Below, in pieces: positions 1-7,837 of a DNA stretch of 64,000 nt (the first letter of the stretch is position 1; each line of letters begins with the position of its first letter). Origin of the DNA: Paraburkholderia graminis C4D1M. Lineage in GTDB: Bacteria; Pseudomonadota; Gammaproteobacteria; Burkholderiales; Burkholderiaceae. The stretch covers positions 147,075-211,074 of the forward strand of contig NZ_ABLD01000008.1 in NCBI RefSeq assembly GCF_000172415.1, written 5' to 3'. The notes under the pieces were generated by a model. The model saw only the letters and a list, made by a program, of their open reading frames with translations. It did not search any database and was not told where the DNA came from. A program made the translations under genes and the position numbers.

Positions 1-2
1 AT

Positions 3-875
3 TCGACCGTGCTGCTCAAGTTGCGCGGCGAGTTCTGGTTGACCGATCCGGTGTTCGCAGAACGCGCTTCACCATTTCGGCGCTTCGGTCCCAAACGTTT
101 TCATGCGCCGCCTATTGCGCTCGAAGATCTGCCGCCGCTTGCCGGCGTGATTCTTTCGCACGACCACTACGATCATCTGGACCACGAAACAGTGCTCGCG
201 CTTGCCGCTACGACAAAGCTCTTTGTCACGCCGCTCGGCGTCGGCGACCGGCTTATCGAATGGGGTATCGACGCGGGCAAGGTGCGTCAACTGGACTGGT
301 GGCAAAGCGTGGAGATCGACGGGATCGCATTCACCGCAACGCCTGGCCAGCATTTCTCGGGGCGCAGCCTGTTCGACGGCAACAGCACGCTGTGGGCGTC
401 GTGGGTTATCGTCGATAACGATTTGCGCGTGTTCTTTAGCGGCGACACGGGCTACTTCGACGGCTTCAGGACTATCGGCGAACGCCTCGGTCCGTTCGAC
501 ATCGCGCTCGTCGAAACCGGCGCGTACGACGCGCAATGGCCGTACGTCCACATGCAGCCGGAAGAGACGGTACAGGCACACGTCGATTTGCGTGGCCGCT
601 GGCTTGTGCCCATTCACAACGGCACGTTCGATCTCGCGATGCACCGGTGGTACGACCCGTTCGAGCGCGTGCTGGGTCTCGCCGCTGCGCGCGGCGTCGC
701 GCTTTCCACACCTCGCATGGGCGAGCGGCTCGACCTCACAGCGCCGCATCGTGGCGAGCGTTGGTGGCGTAACGCAATGGAAGTCGCCGAAGCGCCGCAA
801 ACGTCGCGGGGCCTGTTCGCGCGTCTGTTCTCGTGCAACAACGCACGGCGCGCGGAACCAGGCAGCAGCGCATAA
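3..875 (+). CDS. MBL-fold metallohydrolase, NAPE-PLD/UlaG type (5' end outside window)
   Basis: The reading frame is open to the left edge and begins with codons for S-T-V-L-L, which fits the conserved HST-V-L-L strand near the N-terminus of this family, so the true start lies upstream. The metal-binding motif SHDHYDH is near residue 50 of the visible part, followed by GQHFSGR, the SGDTGYFDGF metal-ligand motif and a C-terminal IHNGTFDL segment. These are the landmarks of the beta-lactamase-fold phosphodiesterases related to N-acyl-phosphatidylethanolamine phospholipase D and to UlaG-like lactonases. No signal peptide is visible because the start is missing. The substrate cannot be deduced. 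The gene converges on the porin gene to its right with about 20 bases between the stops. Confidence 0.85.
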   Translation, partial: STVLLKLRGEFWLTDPVFAERASPFRRFGPKRFHAPPIALEDLPPLAGVILSHDHYDHLDHETVLALAATTKLFVTPLGVGDRLIEWGIDAGKVRQLDWWQSVEIDGIAFTATPGQHFSGRSLFDGNSTLWASWVIVDNDLRVFFSGDTGYFDGFRTIGERLGPFDIALVETGAYDAQWPYVHMQPEETVQAHVDLRGRWLVPIHNGTFDLAMHRWYDPFERVLGLAAARGVALSTPRMGERLDLTAPHRGERWWRNAMEVAEAPQTSRGLFARLFSCNNARRAEPGSSA

Positions 876-895
876 GGCGGACTGTTTCATCGCAC

Positions 896-1972
896 CTAGA
901 AGGTGTGCTGCATTCCAACGCCATATGTGCTGCCTGACGGATTCGCCGTGAGTTTGTCGTATGAATAGACGGTATAGACGAACGTGCGTTTCGACAGAAT
1001 GTACTCGTAAGCAAGGCTCGCCGTGTTGCGCACGTTGCTGTGATTCAGCGGCGCACTGTGTTTGGTGCGCGCCCACTCGGCGAGTATCACGTTCGACGGC
1101 GTGAGCGGCACCGAAACGCCCAGTTCATAAGTGTGCGAGCCGGTCTCCACATTGTTATTGCTGGTCATTTGCGCGGCGCCGTAGACCTTCATGAACCTCG
1201 CGTCATACGCGGCTCCCGCGAGATAAAGGTACTGACCGCTTGACGGCGCAACCGCCGCAGTGCGTACGCGTTGCGCGGAAAATACCGCCGTGAGCGGTCC
1301 TTTTGCGTAGGTCAAATGCAGGCCGATATTGTCGCGCCCCTGGTGCCCCGTCGTGCTGCTTACGCTATAAATCGCGGTGCCCGTGAGCCCACCATAATTT
1401 GGCGAAACGTACTCGATTGCGTTTTGCCAGACCGTATCGCCAATCACCGTGTTGCTATAGCTCGCCGTGTACGACTGCACGATCAACGGCGAAAAAACAA
1501 CGGAAGAACCGAACGGATTGACGAGTTGCTGGTTGATATACGTCGGGTTGGTTTGCTCGCCAAACTTGAACGTGCCGTATGCGCCGGTAAGTCCCACATA
1601 GGCGTTGCGTGAAAATAGCCCGTCAGTCGTATTGCGTCCCATCTGCCCGGTATTCGGCCGGAAGAAACTTTCGAGGCTGAAGATCACCGCGTTGCCGCCG
1701 CCAATGTCCTCGCGGCCGCGAATGCCCCAAAACGATGTCGTCATTCCGCCGCCGCCCATCTGCACCGTACTCGAGCGTGTCGTGCTGAGTTTGGAACTGT
1801 CGACGTACATGCCGATCAGGCCGTAAATCTGCACCGACGATGAAGACACGGACGCCGTGGCTTGTGAAGAATCGGCGTGCGCGGTGCCGCTCGCCGCCAT
1901 CGAAAGAGCCGTCGCAATGCACGCAGCGTTCACGTGCAGCATGCGGCGCATGGCATTTGTTTTTGTCCACAT
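896..1972 (-). CDS. OmpC-like outer membrane porin
   Basis: 358 residues with a signal peptide ending near ...SGTAHA, then the SSSVQIYGLIGMYVD first strand typical of Burkholderiales general porins, and a C-terminal aromatic residue (QHTF) used for outer-membrane assembly. The body alternates short hydrophobic strands and Gly/Asn-rich loops. The start was taken at 1972 because GGAG lies about 10 bases upstream on the minus strand; internal ATGs at 1951 and 1942 are alternatives. It follows dctA in the same direction with 124 bases between, so it may be the outer-membrane partner of the ligI-dctA aromatic or dicarboxylate uptake group. Substrate specificity is inferred from context only. Confidence 0.88.
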   Translation of the reverse strand: MWTKTNAMRRMLHVNAACIATALSMAASGTAHADSSQATASVSSSSVQIYGLIGMYVDSSKLSTTRSSTVQMGGGGMTTSFWGIRGREDIGGGNAVIFSLESFFRPNTGQMGRNTTDGLFSRNAYVGLTGAYGTFKFGEQTNPTYINQQLVNPFGSSVVFSPLIVQSYTASYSNTVIGDTVWQNAIEYVSPNYGGLTGTAIYSVSSTTGHQGRDNIGLHLTYAKGPLTAVFSAQRVRTAAVAPSSGQYLYLAGAAYDARFMKVYGAAQMTSNNNVETGSHTYELGVSVPLTPSNVILAEWARTKHSAPLNHSNVRNTASLAYEYILSKRTFVYTVYSYDKLTANPSGSTYGVGMQHTF

Positions 1973-2096
1973 GAATCATGTCTCCAGACCAGTTTCTATT
2001 TTTTGAATGCAAGCGTCCCCTGCTGCGTGCGCGGATGCACTCGCAGTCATCAGGACACTGCAATGTATTCGGCGGCTAGACCGTCAATTCCTGCGC

Positions 2097-3398
2097 TTAA
2101 TCCGTGCGTCGGCGCGACATGCCTGCATTGAGCTTCGATCGATCGAGCTCGTGTTCCCACGCGGAGACGACGAGCGTCGCGACACCGTTGCCGATCGTGT
2201 TCACAATCGCGAGACCTGTACCCATGAAACGGTGAATGCCGAGAATCAGCACCATGCCGGACACTGGAATGAGCGGGAAAACCAGTAACGTCGAAGTCAG
2301 CATCACGAATGCGGCGCCGGCCACGCCGCTCGCTCCTTTCGACGTCAGCATCGCCACGCCGACCAGCGTCAATTGCTGCATGAGGCTGAGCTCGATGTTG
2401 AATGCCTGCGCGATAAAAAGCACGGCCATCGTCAGATAGATGTTAGTGCCGTCGAGATTGAATGAATAGCCGGCCGGAATGACGAGTCCGACAACCGATT
2501 TGGAGCAGCCAAGACGCTCGAGTTTTTCGAGCATCTGCGGCAGCGCGGCCTCGGAAGAACTCGTGCCCAGCACAATCAGGATCTCTTCGCGGATATAACT
2601 CATGAAGCGCAGAATGCTGAAACCGAGTAGCCGCGAAATCGCGCCGAGCACCACGATCACGAATACGAACAGCGTCGCATAGAAGGCGCCGATCAGTTTC
2701 AGCAAAGGCACGACCGCGCCGATCCCGTACGTGCCGATCGTGAACGCAATCGAGCCAAAAGCGCCGATCGCGGCCACTTTCATGATGATGTGCACGATGC
2801 CGAAAAAGGTATGCGCGAAATAGTCGATCATTGCGATGAGCGGGCGCCCGCGCTCTCCCGTGGCGGCAAGCGCAGCACCGAACAGCACGGAAATCAGCAG
2901 GATTTGCAGTACATTTCCCGACGCAAAAGCGCCTGTGACGGTGTCGGGAATAATGTGCATCAGGAACTCGACTGTATTCTGCTGATGCGCCGCAGTCGTA
3001 TAACCGGCGAGAGCTTTCGTGTCGATGGTGGCCGGATTCAGGTTAAAACCGCTGCCAGGATGAAAGACATGTCCTGCCACGAGCCCGACCACGAGCGAGA
3101 GCGTCGACACGATTTCGAAGTAGAGCAGCGCCTTGCCGCCTACTCGCCCGACCTTCTTCATGTCGCCCATTCCGGCAATGCCGGTCACGACGGTGCAGAA
3201 GATAATCGGCCCGATCACCATCTTGATCAGCTTGATGAACGCGTCGCCAAGCGGCTTCATCTTCACCGCAAGCGACGGCGCGAAATGCCCAAGCAGCACG
3301 CCAATAACGATCGCGACGAACACATGAAAGTAAAGCGTACGATAGAACGGCTTCCTTGCGCCGGACGCGGACGAGGTCATGACGGCGCTCTCGCTCAT
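2097..3398 (-). CDS. dctA: C4-dicarboxylate/H+ or Na+ symporter DctA
   Basis: 433 residues, the normal DctA length, with about eight hydrophobic segments plus two re-entrant-type segments. The family signatures KMVIGPIIFCTVV, GTSSSEAALPQML (serine-rich hairpin) and the FNLDGTNIYL substrate/cation region are all visible. It belongs to the dicarboxylate/amino acid:cation symporter (DAACS) family and imports succinate, fumarate, malate and related acids. The start at 3398 is supported by GGAGCGG 8-10 bases upstream. It lies 153 bases downstream of ligI and upstream of a porin, all leftward. That suggests uptake of an acid used or produced by the aromatic pathway; DctA relatives next to aromatic genes could also carry tricarboxylic ring-fission products, which is inference. 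Confidence 0.93.
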   Translation of the reverse strand: MSESAVMTSSASGARKPFYRTLYFHVFVAIVIGVLLGHFAPSLAVKMKPLGDAFIKLIKMVIGPIIFCTVVTGIAGMGDMKKVGRVGGKALLYFEIVSTLSLVVGLVAGHVFHPGSGFNLNPATIDTKALAGYTTAAHQQNTVEFLMHIIPDTVTGAFASGNVLQILLISVLFGAALAATGERGRPLIAMIDYFAHTFFGIVHIIMKVAAIGAFGSIAFTIGTYGIGAVVPLLKLIGAFYATLFVFVIVVLGAISRLLGFSILRFMSYIREEILIVLGTSSSEAALPQMLEKLERLGCSKSVVGLVIPAGYSFNLDGTNIYLTMAVLFIAQAFNIELSLMQQLTLVGVAMLTSKGASGVAGAAFVMLTSTLLVFPLIPVSGMVLILGIHRFMGTGLAIVNTIGNGVATLVVSAWEHELDRSKLNAGMSRRRTD

Positions 3399-3551
3399 GA
3401 AGCCGCTCCGGGTCGAATAACGCGGGCATTAGTGCTGATCATCTTTGTCTCCATCGGGAATAGTGAGCGGAAAGCCGATATATATACAGGTCGCTTTCCA
3501 CAGAGCTGCCATCTGATGCGGCAGTTCTCGATACCGGTACAGCGTCAACTG

Positions 3552-4421
3552 TTATGAGCGAAAGCCGTAAAGCCGCGCGGGATTCGTCACCAGCAGCTTT
3601 TCGCGCAATGCCTCGTCGGGGCAGAAACGGAACAGCAGGTCGACCAGTTCGCCGTCGTTCGGCATGTCCTTGCTGATATTCGGATGCGGCCAATCGGTGC
3701 CCCACAGTACCCGGTCCGGCGCGGCGTCGATGAGTGCTTGCGCGAATGGAATCGCATCGTCGAACGGCCGGTAGCCTGCCGAAACGCGCTCGGAACCGCA
3801 TACCTTGACCCATGCGAGCGGATTGCGCATGAGATCGAGCAGTTGGCGAAAGGGCTGCTGATCGAGTCCCGCTTCGGCACGCACACGGCCCATGTGATCG
3901 ATCACGAACGGCACCTTGATGCGCGCGATCCGCTCCGCGTATTGCAGAATGTCCTGCGCGTCCAGATGTAACACGACATGCCAGCCAAGTTGCTCGATGC
4001 GTTCGAGTACACGGTCGAACACATCGAGATCCGGCGCGCCGCCAAGATGAGCGACGAAGTTAAAACGCACGCCTCGCACACCGCGCGCGTCGAGGTCGGC
4101 GAGTTGCGCATCGGTCACATCGCCGTCGACGATCGCGACGCCGCGATAACGGCCGTCACTTCGGGCAATCGCGTCGAGCATCGCGGTGTTGTCGGTGCCA
4201 TGACAGCTCGCCTGCACGATCACGCCGCGGCTCACGCCGAGAAAATCGTGCAGCGCGACGAGTTGCTCGAAAGGCGCGTCGGGCGGCGTGTAGCTGCGAT
4301 CGGGCGCATACGGGAAAACGTCGGCGGGACCAAAGACATGACAATGCGCGTCGCAGGCGCCGGCGGGCAGTCGCTGCGCGGGACGGACAGGATGGGGATC
4401 GGGCGGCAAGCAGGATTTCAT
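3552..4421 (-). CDS. ligI: 2-pyrone-4,6-dicarboxylate (PDC) hydrolase, LigI type
   Basis: 289 residues of the amidohydrolase superfamily. Visible motifs are DAHCHVFGP (H26 and H28, the HxH metal motif near the N-terminus), YAPDRSYTPPDAP, the IVQASCHGTDN segment characteristic of PDC hydrolases, VIDHMGR, and the WGTDWPHPN aspartate motif near the end. LigI opens the pyrone ring of PDC to give 4-oxalomesaconate in the protocatechuate 4,5-cleavage and gallate pathways. The frame is open far upstream, but the start at 4421 is preferred: GAGACGAAG lies just upstream and homology starts right after it. The upstream 126 codons are Pro/Ala-rich and unlike the family. It is divergent from a LysR gene that probably controls it. 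Confidence 0.88.
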   Translation of the reverse strand: MKSCLPPDPHPVRPAQRLPAGACDAHCHVFGPADVFPYAPDRSYTPPDAPFEQLVALHDFLGVSRGVIVQASCHGTDNTAMLDAIARSDGRYRGVAIVDGDVTDAQLADLDARGVRGVRFNFVAHLGGAPDLDVFDRVLERIEQLGWHVVLHLDAQDILQYAERIARIKVPFVIDHMGRVRAEAGLDQQPFRQLLDLMRNPLAWVKVCGSERVSAGYRPFDDAIPFAQALIDAAPDRVLWGTDWPHPNISKDMPNDGELVDLLFRFCPDEALREKLLVTNPARLYGFRS

Positions 4422-4598
4422 ATGTGCTTCGTCTCTATCTGGTTCTGGTGGCCGCGGCGCGGCTGCTTGCGGCGGCTGCGGCGCGGCTGAGTGCGGCTGC
4501 GTATGTAAGCTGGAGTAAGCGGATTGTGGCGGCACGCGCGGCTCGATACAATCGCTATACCAAACTAGCTGATATGTGTTTTTCACATAGCTCTCATC
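4422..4598. promoter_or_regulatory. Divergent promoter region with LysR-type operator (TGTG-N5-CACA)
   Basis: This 177-base gap separates ligI (leftward) from a LysR gene (rightward). At 4573-4589 there is a perfect inverted repeat TATGTG-TTTTT-CACATA, which contains TGTGTTTTTCACA, an exact T-N11-A LysR-type box. It ends nine bases before the regulator start codon, a position suited to negative autoregulation. The remainder is GC-rich with no convincing -35/-10 pair. Confidence 0.6.
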
Positions 4599-5528
4599 AT
4601 GGACCTCAAGCAGTTGGAAGCGTTTGTGCACGTCGCCGAACTTGGCAGCTTTACGCGCGCTGCGATTACGCTCGACACCAATCAGCCGGCACTCAGCCGG
4701 CTCGTGCGGCAACTCGAAGTCGAATTGCGTCACACGCTGCTCGAACGCAATGGCCGCGGCGTCACGCTCACGCCGGCGGGTCAGCGAATGCTCGCTCATT
4801 CCAAAGGAATTCTTTCGCAGGTGCAGCGCGCGTCACAGGATCTCGACGAATTGCGCGGCACCGTCGGCGGGCACTTTTGCATCGGCATTACGCCGAGCTT
4901 CGCGAAAGTCGCCACCCATGAACTCGTGCGCAGTTTTCGTACGTCGTTTCCGGGCGCGACTATTTCCGTTGCCGAGGGACTGTCGACCTACCTGATCGAA
5001 TGGTTGATGATGGGCCGAGTGGACGCCGCGGTTCTCTACGACACGTTCGACACACCGCTAATCGACAAGCGCACTGTCTTTACCGAGGAACTCTTTCTGA
5101 TCGGCGCGGATGACGGCAAACCCGCTGCAAAGTCCGCGCGCGAGATGGTGAAAACAATTGCACTGCGCGACATTCCACGCTATCCGCTCGTCATTCCGGG
5201 CCGCATGCATGCAATCCGGCGCATGCTCGAATCGGTTGCGGCCGAACAAGGCGTGAGACTCAATATCGAACTCGAAGTAGACGCCGTGTCGTCGATTCTC
5301 GATCTGGTCAGCGAAGGCATCGGCTATGCGGTGCTGCCGCTCAACGCAACCGTGAGCGACGCGCTCAAGCGGCGCTTTCGCGTGATCCGCATTACCGAGC
5401 CGACTCTGTTCAGCCGGCTCGCCATCGCAACGAGCAGCAAGCACACGCTGTCGCAACTCGCGGTTCAGGCGATTGCAATGCTCGAGGAGCGGGTATTGCC
5501 TCTTTATAGCGCAGTGCGCAGCCAGTAA
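4599..5528 (+). CDS. LysR-family transcriptional regulator (likely of ligI)
   Basis: 309 residues. The N-terminal winged helix-turn-helix (residues 1-60) has the classic LEAFVHVAELGSFTRAA and QPALSRLVRQLE segments, followed by a linker helix and a periplasmic-binding-protein-like effector domain from about residue 90. Family members usually sense a pathway intermediate and activate a divergently transcribed operon. It sits head to head with ligI, so the ligand is probably an intermediate of the 4,5-cleavage pathway; this is inference from position. A T-N11-A operator overlaps its leader. No strong Shine-Dalgarno sequence is visible before the ATG. Confidence 0.92.
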   Translation: MDLKQLEAFVHVAELGSFTRAAITLDTNQPALSRLVRQLEVELRHTLLERNGRGVTLTPAGQRMLAHSKGILSQVQRASQDLDELRGTVGGHFCIGITPSFAKVATHELVRSFRTSFPGATISVAEGLSTYLIEWLMMGRVDAAVLYDTFDTPLIDKRTVFTEELFLIGADDGKPAAKSAREMVKTIALRDIPRYPLVIPGRMHAIRRMLESVAAEQGVRLNIELEVDAVSSILDLVSEGIGYAVLPLNATVSDALKRRFRVIRITEPTLFSRLAIATSSKHTLSQLAVQAIAMLEERVLPLYSAVRSQ

Positions 5529-5596
5529 GAAAAGAGAAGGCAATAGAGGCGGAGAACTCCGGCTATCGCTTCTAACGCCGCCAACAAGCCGAAGCC

Positions 5597-5815
5597 TCAA
5601 TCCGTGACGATCACTGCAACGGCTTTCGCCTGTTTCAATTCGAATGTACTGAGCCGCCCCGCGCGAACGTCGAGTACCAGACGCTCGATCAATTCGGCTT
5701 CGCGCTGCTGATCCAGGTCAACGTCCGTTGCGGACGCAATCTTGTCGAGGCACAGGCGTCGGCGCGCCAGCAGGAAATTGACGGCGCTGGCACGCCGCAT
5801 AAAGAACTGCTCCAT
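5597..5815 (-). CDS. Small hypothetical protein (72 aa)
   Basis: The frame is open upstream to 5956, but the start at 5815 gives a compact, soluble-looking protein beginning MEQFFMRRAS with predicted helices and charged segments (DLDQQREAELIERL, STFELKQAKAVAV). A purine-rich stretch (GAAG AAACACGAAG) precedes the ATG. I recognise no family or function. It converges on the LysR gene to the left. It could be a spurious ORF, but the balanced composition and alternating helix pattern argue for a real gene. Confidence 0.45.
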   Translation of the reverse strand: MEQFFMRRASAVNFLLARRRLCLDKIASATDVDLDQQREAELIERLVLDVRAGRLSTFELKQAKAVAVIVTD

Positions 5816-6164
5816 CTTCGTGTTTCTTCGTGTCGTCAGTGCAAAGACGCATTGCTTGTAGCGGAGCGCGACGTTAGCACGCGCATAAAGGCGGCCATAA
5901 CGGTGTAAAGAACTGGAAAGAAAAGCGGCTTGGACGCCGTGTCCGCTTGCGCTCACCTCCAGGCATCTTCAAAACCCATCGCCGCAGCTTTAGCTGCAGT
6001 TGCGCGTCGTTTGCAGCCGCAAACGCTAACATCGCGGCATTCCCGATACTGCGACTAGAATATCCAGCATGCATCCGGCAGAGAACCACGCTCGCCGCTT
6101 TGCTATTGTCGGCCGCGAATACGATACTAATGGCCTGTTCTTATTCCGCCTCGAGGAACCGCCG
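5816..6164. other. Intergenic region with candidate sigma70 promoter
   Basis: About 350 bases without a supportable gene. A candidate promoter reads TTGCTA (6100-6105), 17-base spacer, GATACT (6123-6128), placing a start site about 30 bases before the DUF2891 gene. ORFs on either strand here have the composition of frame shadows. I see nothing else. Confidence 0.4.
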
Positions 6165-7175
6165 ATGACCGCCCTGCTCACTCGCGAATCCGCGTCGAAA
6201 TTCGCCAATCTCGCGCTCGCTCATCTCACACGCGAATACCCGAACAAACTCACGCATTCGCTGGCCGGTCCGCAAGACGTGCAGAGCCCCCGCGCATTGC
6301 ATCCGATTTTTTATGGCAGCTACGACTGGCATTCGTGCGTGCATGGCTACTGGCTGGTTCTTCATCTTATCGAGCGCTTCCCGGATTTGCCGGAAGCAGA
6401 ACGTATCGTCGCCGTGGTGGACGAGCATTTGACGGCGGCGAACGTAGCCGGGGAACGCGCTTATCTCGAGTTGCCGCATAACCTGGGCTTCGAGCGGCCT
6501 TATGGCTGGGCTTGGTTGCTCGCGCTCAGCGCGCAATTGCATTCGTCAAAGCTCTCGCATGCCGCGCGCTGGTCGAAGACTTTCGCGCCGCTTACCGAGA
6601 TCTTCGTCGAACGTTTCGAGACGTTTCTGCCGAAAGCCACTTATCCGCTGCGCGTCGGCACGCATTTCAACATGGCGTTCGCGCTTGCGCTCACGCTGGA
6701 TTTCGCGCGGCAAACTTCGCGCGGCTCGCTGGAGGCGTTGATTGTCAACACCGCGGAGCGCTGGTTTTTGCACGACGTAGGGTGCCAGGCATGGGAGCCC
6801 GCCGGCGACGAATTCCTCTCGCCCTCGCTGATGGAAGCGGAGTTGATGCGGCGTGTGTTGCCGTCCGCGCAATTCGTCGACTGGTTCGGGCGCTTTCTGC
6901 CCGACCTCGGCGCAAAAAAGCCGGCTACGTTATTCGAACCGGTTACGGTAACGGACCGCACCGACGGCAAGATCGCGCATCTCGACGGTCTCAATCTGAG
7001 CCGCGCCTGGTGCCAGCGCTCGCTGGCTCGCGCGCTGCCGGCAGGCGACATACGACGCACGGCATTGCTCGATGCAGCCGAGCGTCACTTGCAAAGTGCG
7101 CTGCCTCATGTGGCCGGAGACTACATGGGCGAGCATTGGCTCGGGACGTTCGCCACGCTCGCCCTGGAGGCGTAA
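6165..7175 (+). CDS. DUF2891 family protein
   Basis: 336 residues, all-helical in appearance, matching DUF2891: the HPIFYGSYDWHSCVHGYW segment near residue 45, ERPYGWAWLL near 115, and GTHFNMAFAL plus a terminal GDYMGEHWLGTFATLAL. The repeated aromatic/His-rich motifs resemble an alpha/alpha-barrel of the kind found in glycan-processing enzymes, but no function is established to my knowledge. The start at 6165 was chosen over an upstream ATG at 6069 because the conserved region begins just after it and the -10 candidate at 6123-6128 would leave the upstream start untranscribed. A hairpin follows the stop. Confidence 0.85.
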   Translation: MTALLTRESASKFANLALAHLTREYPNKLTHSLAGPQDVQSPRALHPIFYGSYDWHSCVHGYWLVLHLIERFPDLPEAERIVAVVDEHLTAANVAGERAYLELPHNLGFERPYGWAWLLALSAQLHSSKLSHAARWSKTFAPLTEIFVERFETFLPKATYPLRVGTHFNMAFALALTLDFARQTSRGSLEALIVNTAERWFLHDVGCQAWEPAGDEFLSPSLMEAELMRRVLPSAQFVDWFGRFLPDLGAKKPATLFEPVTVTDRTDGKIAHLDGLNLSRAWCQRSLARALPAGDIRRTALLDAAERHLQSALPHVAGDYMGEHWLGTFATLALEA

Positions 7176-7181
7176 AGCAGT

Positions 7182-7214
7182 TGCGGGCCGGCCCTTCTAA
7201 TCGGCCTGCCCGCA
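7182..7214. terminator. Bidirectional hairpin terminator
   Basis: TGCGGGC (7182-7188) pairs perfectly with GCCCGCA (7208-7214), with further pairing inside the loop (CGG/CCG). It lies between the stops of two convergent genes and a TTTT run follows at 7221, so it can serve the rightward gene and perhaps both. Confidence 0.6.
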
Positions 7215-7227
7215 CGCCGCTTTTACA

Positions 7228-7653
7228 TCACTGCGTCGACAGCTTCTTCGGCTTCGGCGGCGCCTGCACCTTGCTGTACTGAAACTCGGGCGTCGCCTTC
7301 AACGCTGCCTTCGTCGCACCCGGAAGATAGAAGTTGCCCGAGCGAACGTCGAGTGCCGCAATAGGCACCGCTACATCATGCGACGCAACGCCGAGAAAGC
7401 CGCCCGCGGCGACAATCGCTGCGGAAAGAGAACCATCCGGCGCCACCACCAGATCGCGGATCGAACCGATCTTCTCATTCTGATCGTTGTACACGGCCTT
7501 GCCGAGAATGCTCTTCTTCACGCTCCAGCCGCTCAGCAGCGCATTCGATTGTTCGATAGTCACGCCGAGCGGTTGCGTGCCGGCAACTTGCGCCTGCGCG
7601 CCGAAACTCGCTGCGGCAACCGCAGCGGCTACCAGAAGTTTGCCCAAAGTCAT
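7228..7653 (-). CDS. Exported PRC-barrel domain protein
   Basis: 141 residues. A signal peptide (hydrophobic core ...LLVAAAVAAASFGAQA) is followed by a PRC-barrel domain with the typical SILGKAVYNDQNEKIGSI and DLVVAPDG strands and the GGFLGVASHDVAVP segment. PRC-barrels are small beta-barrels found in the photosynthetic reaction centre H subunit and RimM and often act in envelope proteins of unknown role. The C-terminus is rich in Lys/Pro (PPKPKKL). A periplasmic location is inferred from the signal peptide. It is monocistronic, converging on the DUF2891 gene. Confidence 0.85.
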   Translation of the reverse strand: MTLGKLLVAAAVAAASFGAQAQVAGTQPLGVTIEQSNALLSGWSVKKSILGKAVYNDQNEKIGSIRDLVVAPDGSLSAAIVAAGGFLGVASHDVAVPIAALDVRSGNFYLPGATKAALKATPEFQYSKVQAPPKPKKLSTQ

Positions 7654-7837
7654 TTCATTTACTCCGTTTTTTTAGAAGACTGACCGGCGCAGGATCGCGC
7701 CGAGAGAAGCGCTGCCAACTCATCATACCGGCTACGTCGCGCGGCTGCAGACACGGTGCCATTGGCATCACGCGCTGCGGCTTGCGCGCGACGGTAGAAT
7801 TGCATCAGGCGACAACACGCCTTTCGCAAGATCCAGG

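Noticed and set aside
69..1076. Long minus-strand ORF opposite the MBL-fold gene
   Set aside because: It overlaps both the MBL-fold gene and the porin gene and has the His/Arg/Val-rich composition of an antisense shadow.
4422..4799. N-terminal extension of ligI
   Set aside because: The added 126 codons are Pro/Ala-rich, unlike the family, and overlap the divergent LysR gene; the ATG at 4421 has its own ribosome-binding site.
5874..6168. ORFs of 60-75 codons in the gap before the DUF2891 gene
   Set aside because: Overlapping frames on both strands with Arg/Ser-rich composition and no start signals; typical chance ORFs in GC-rich DNA.
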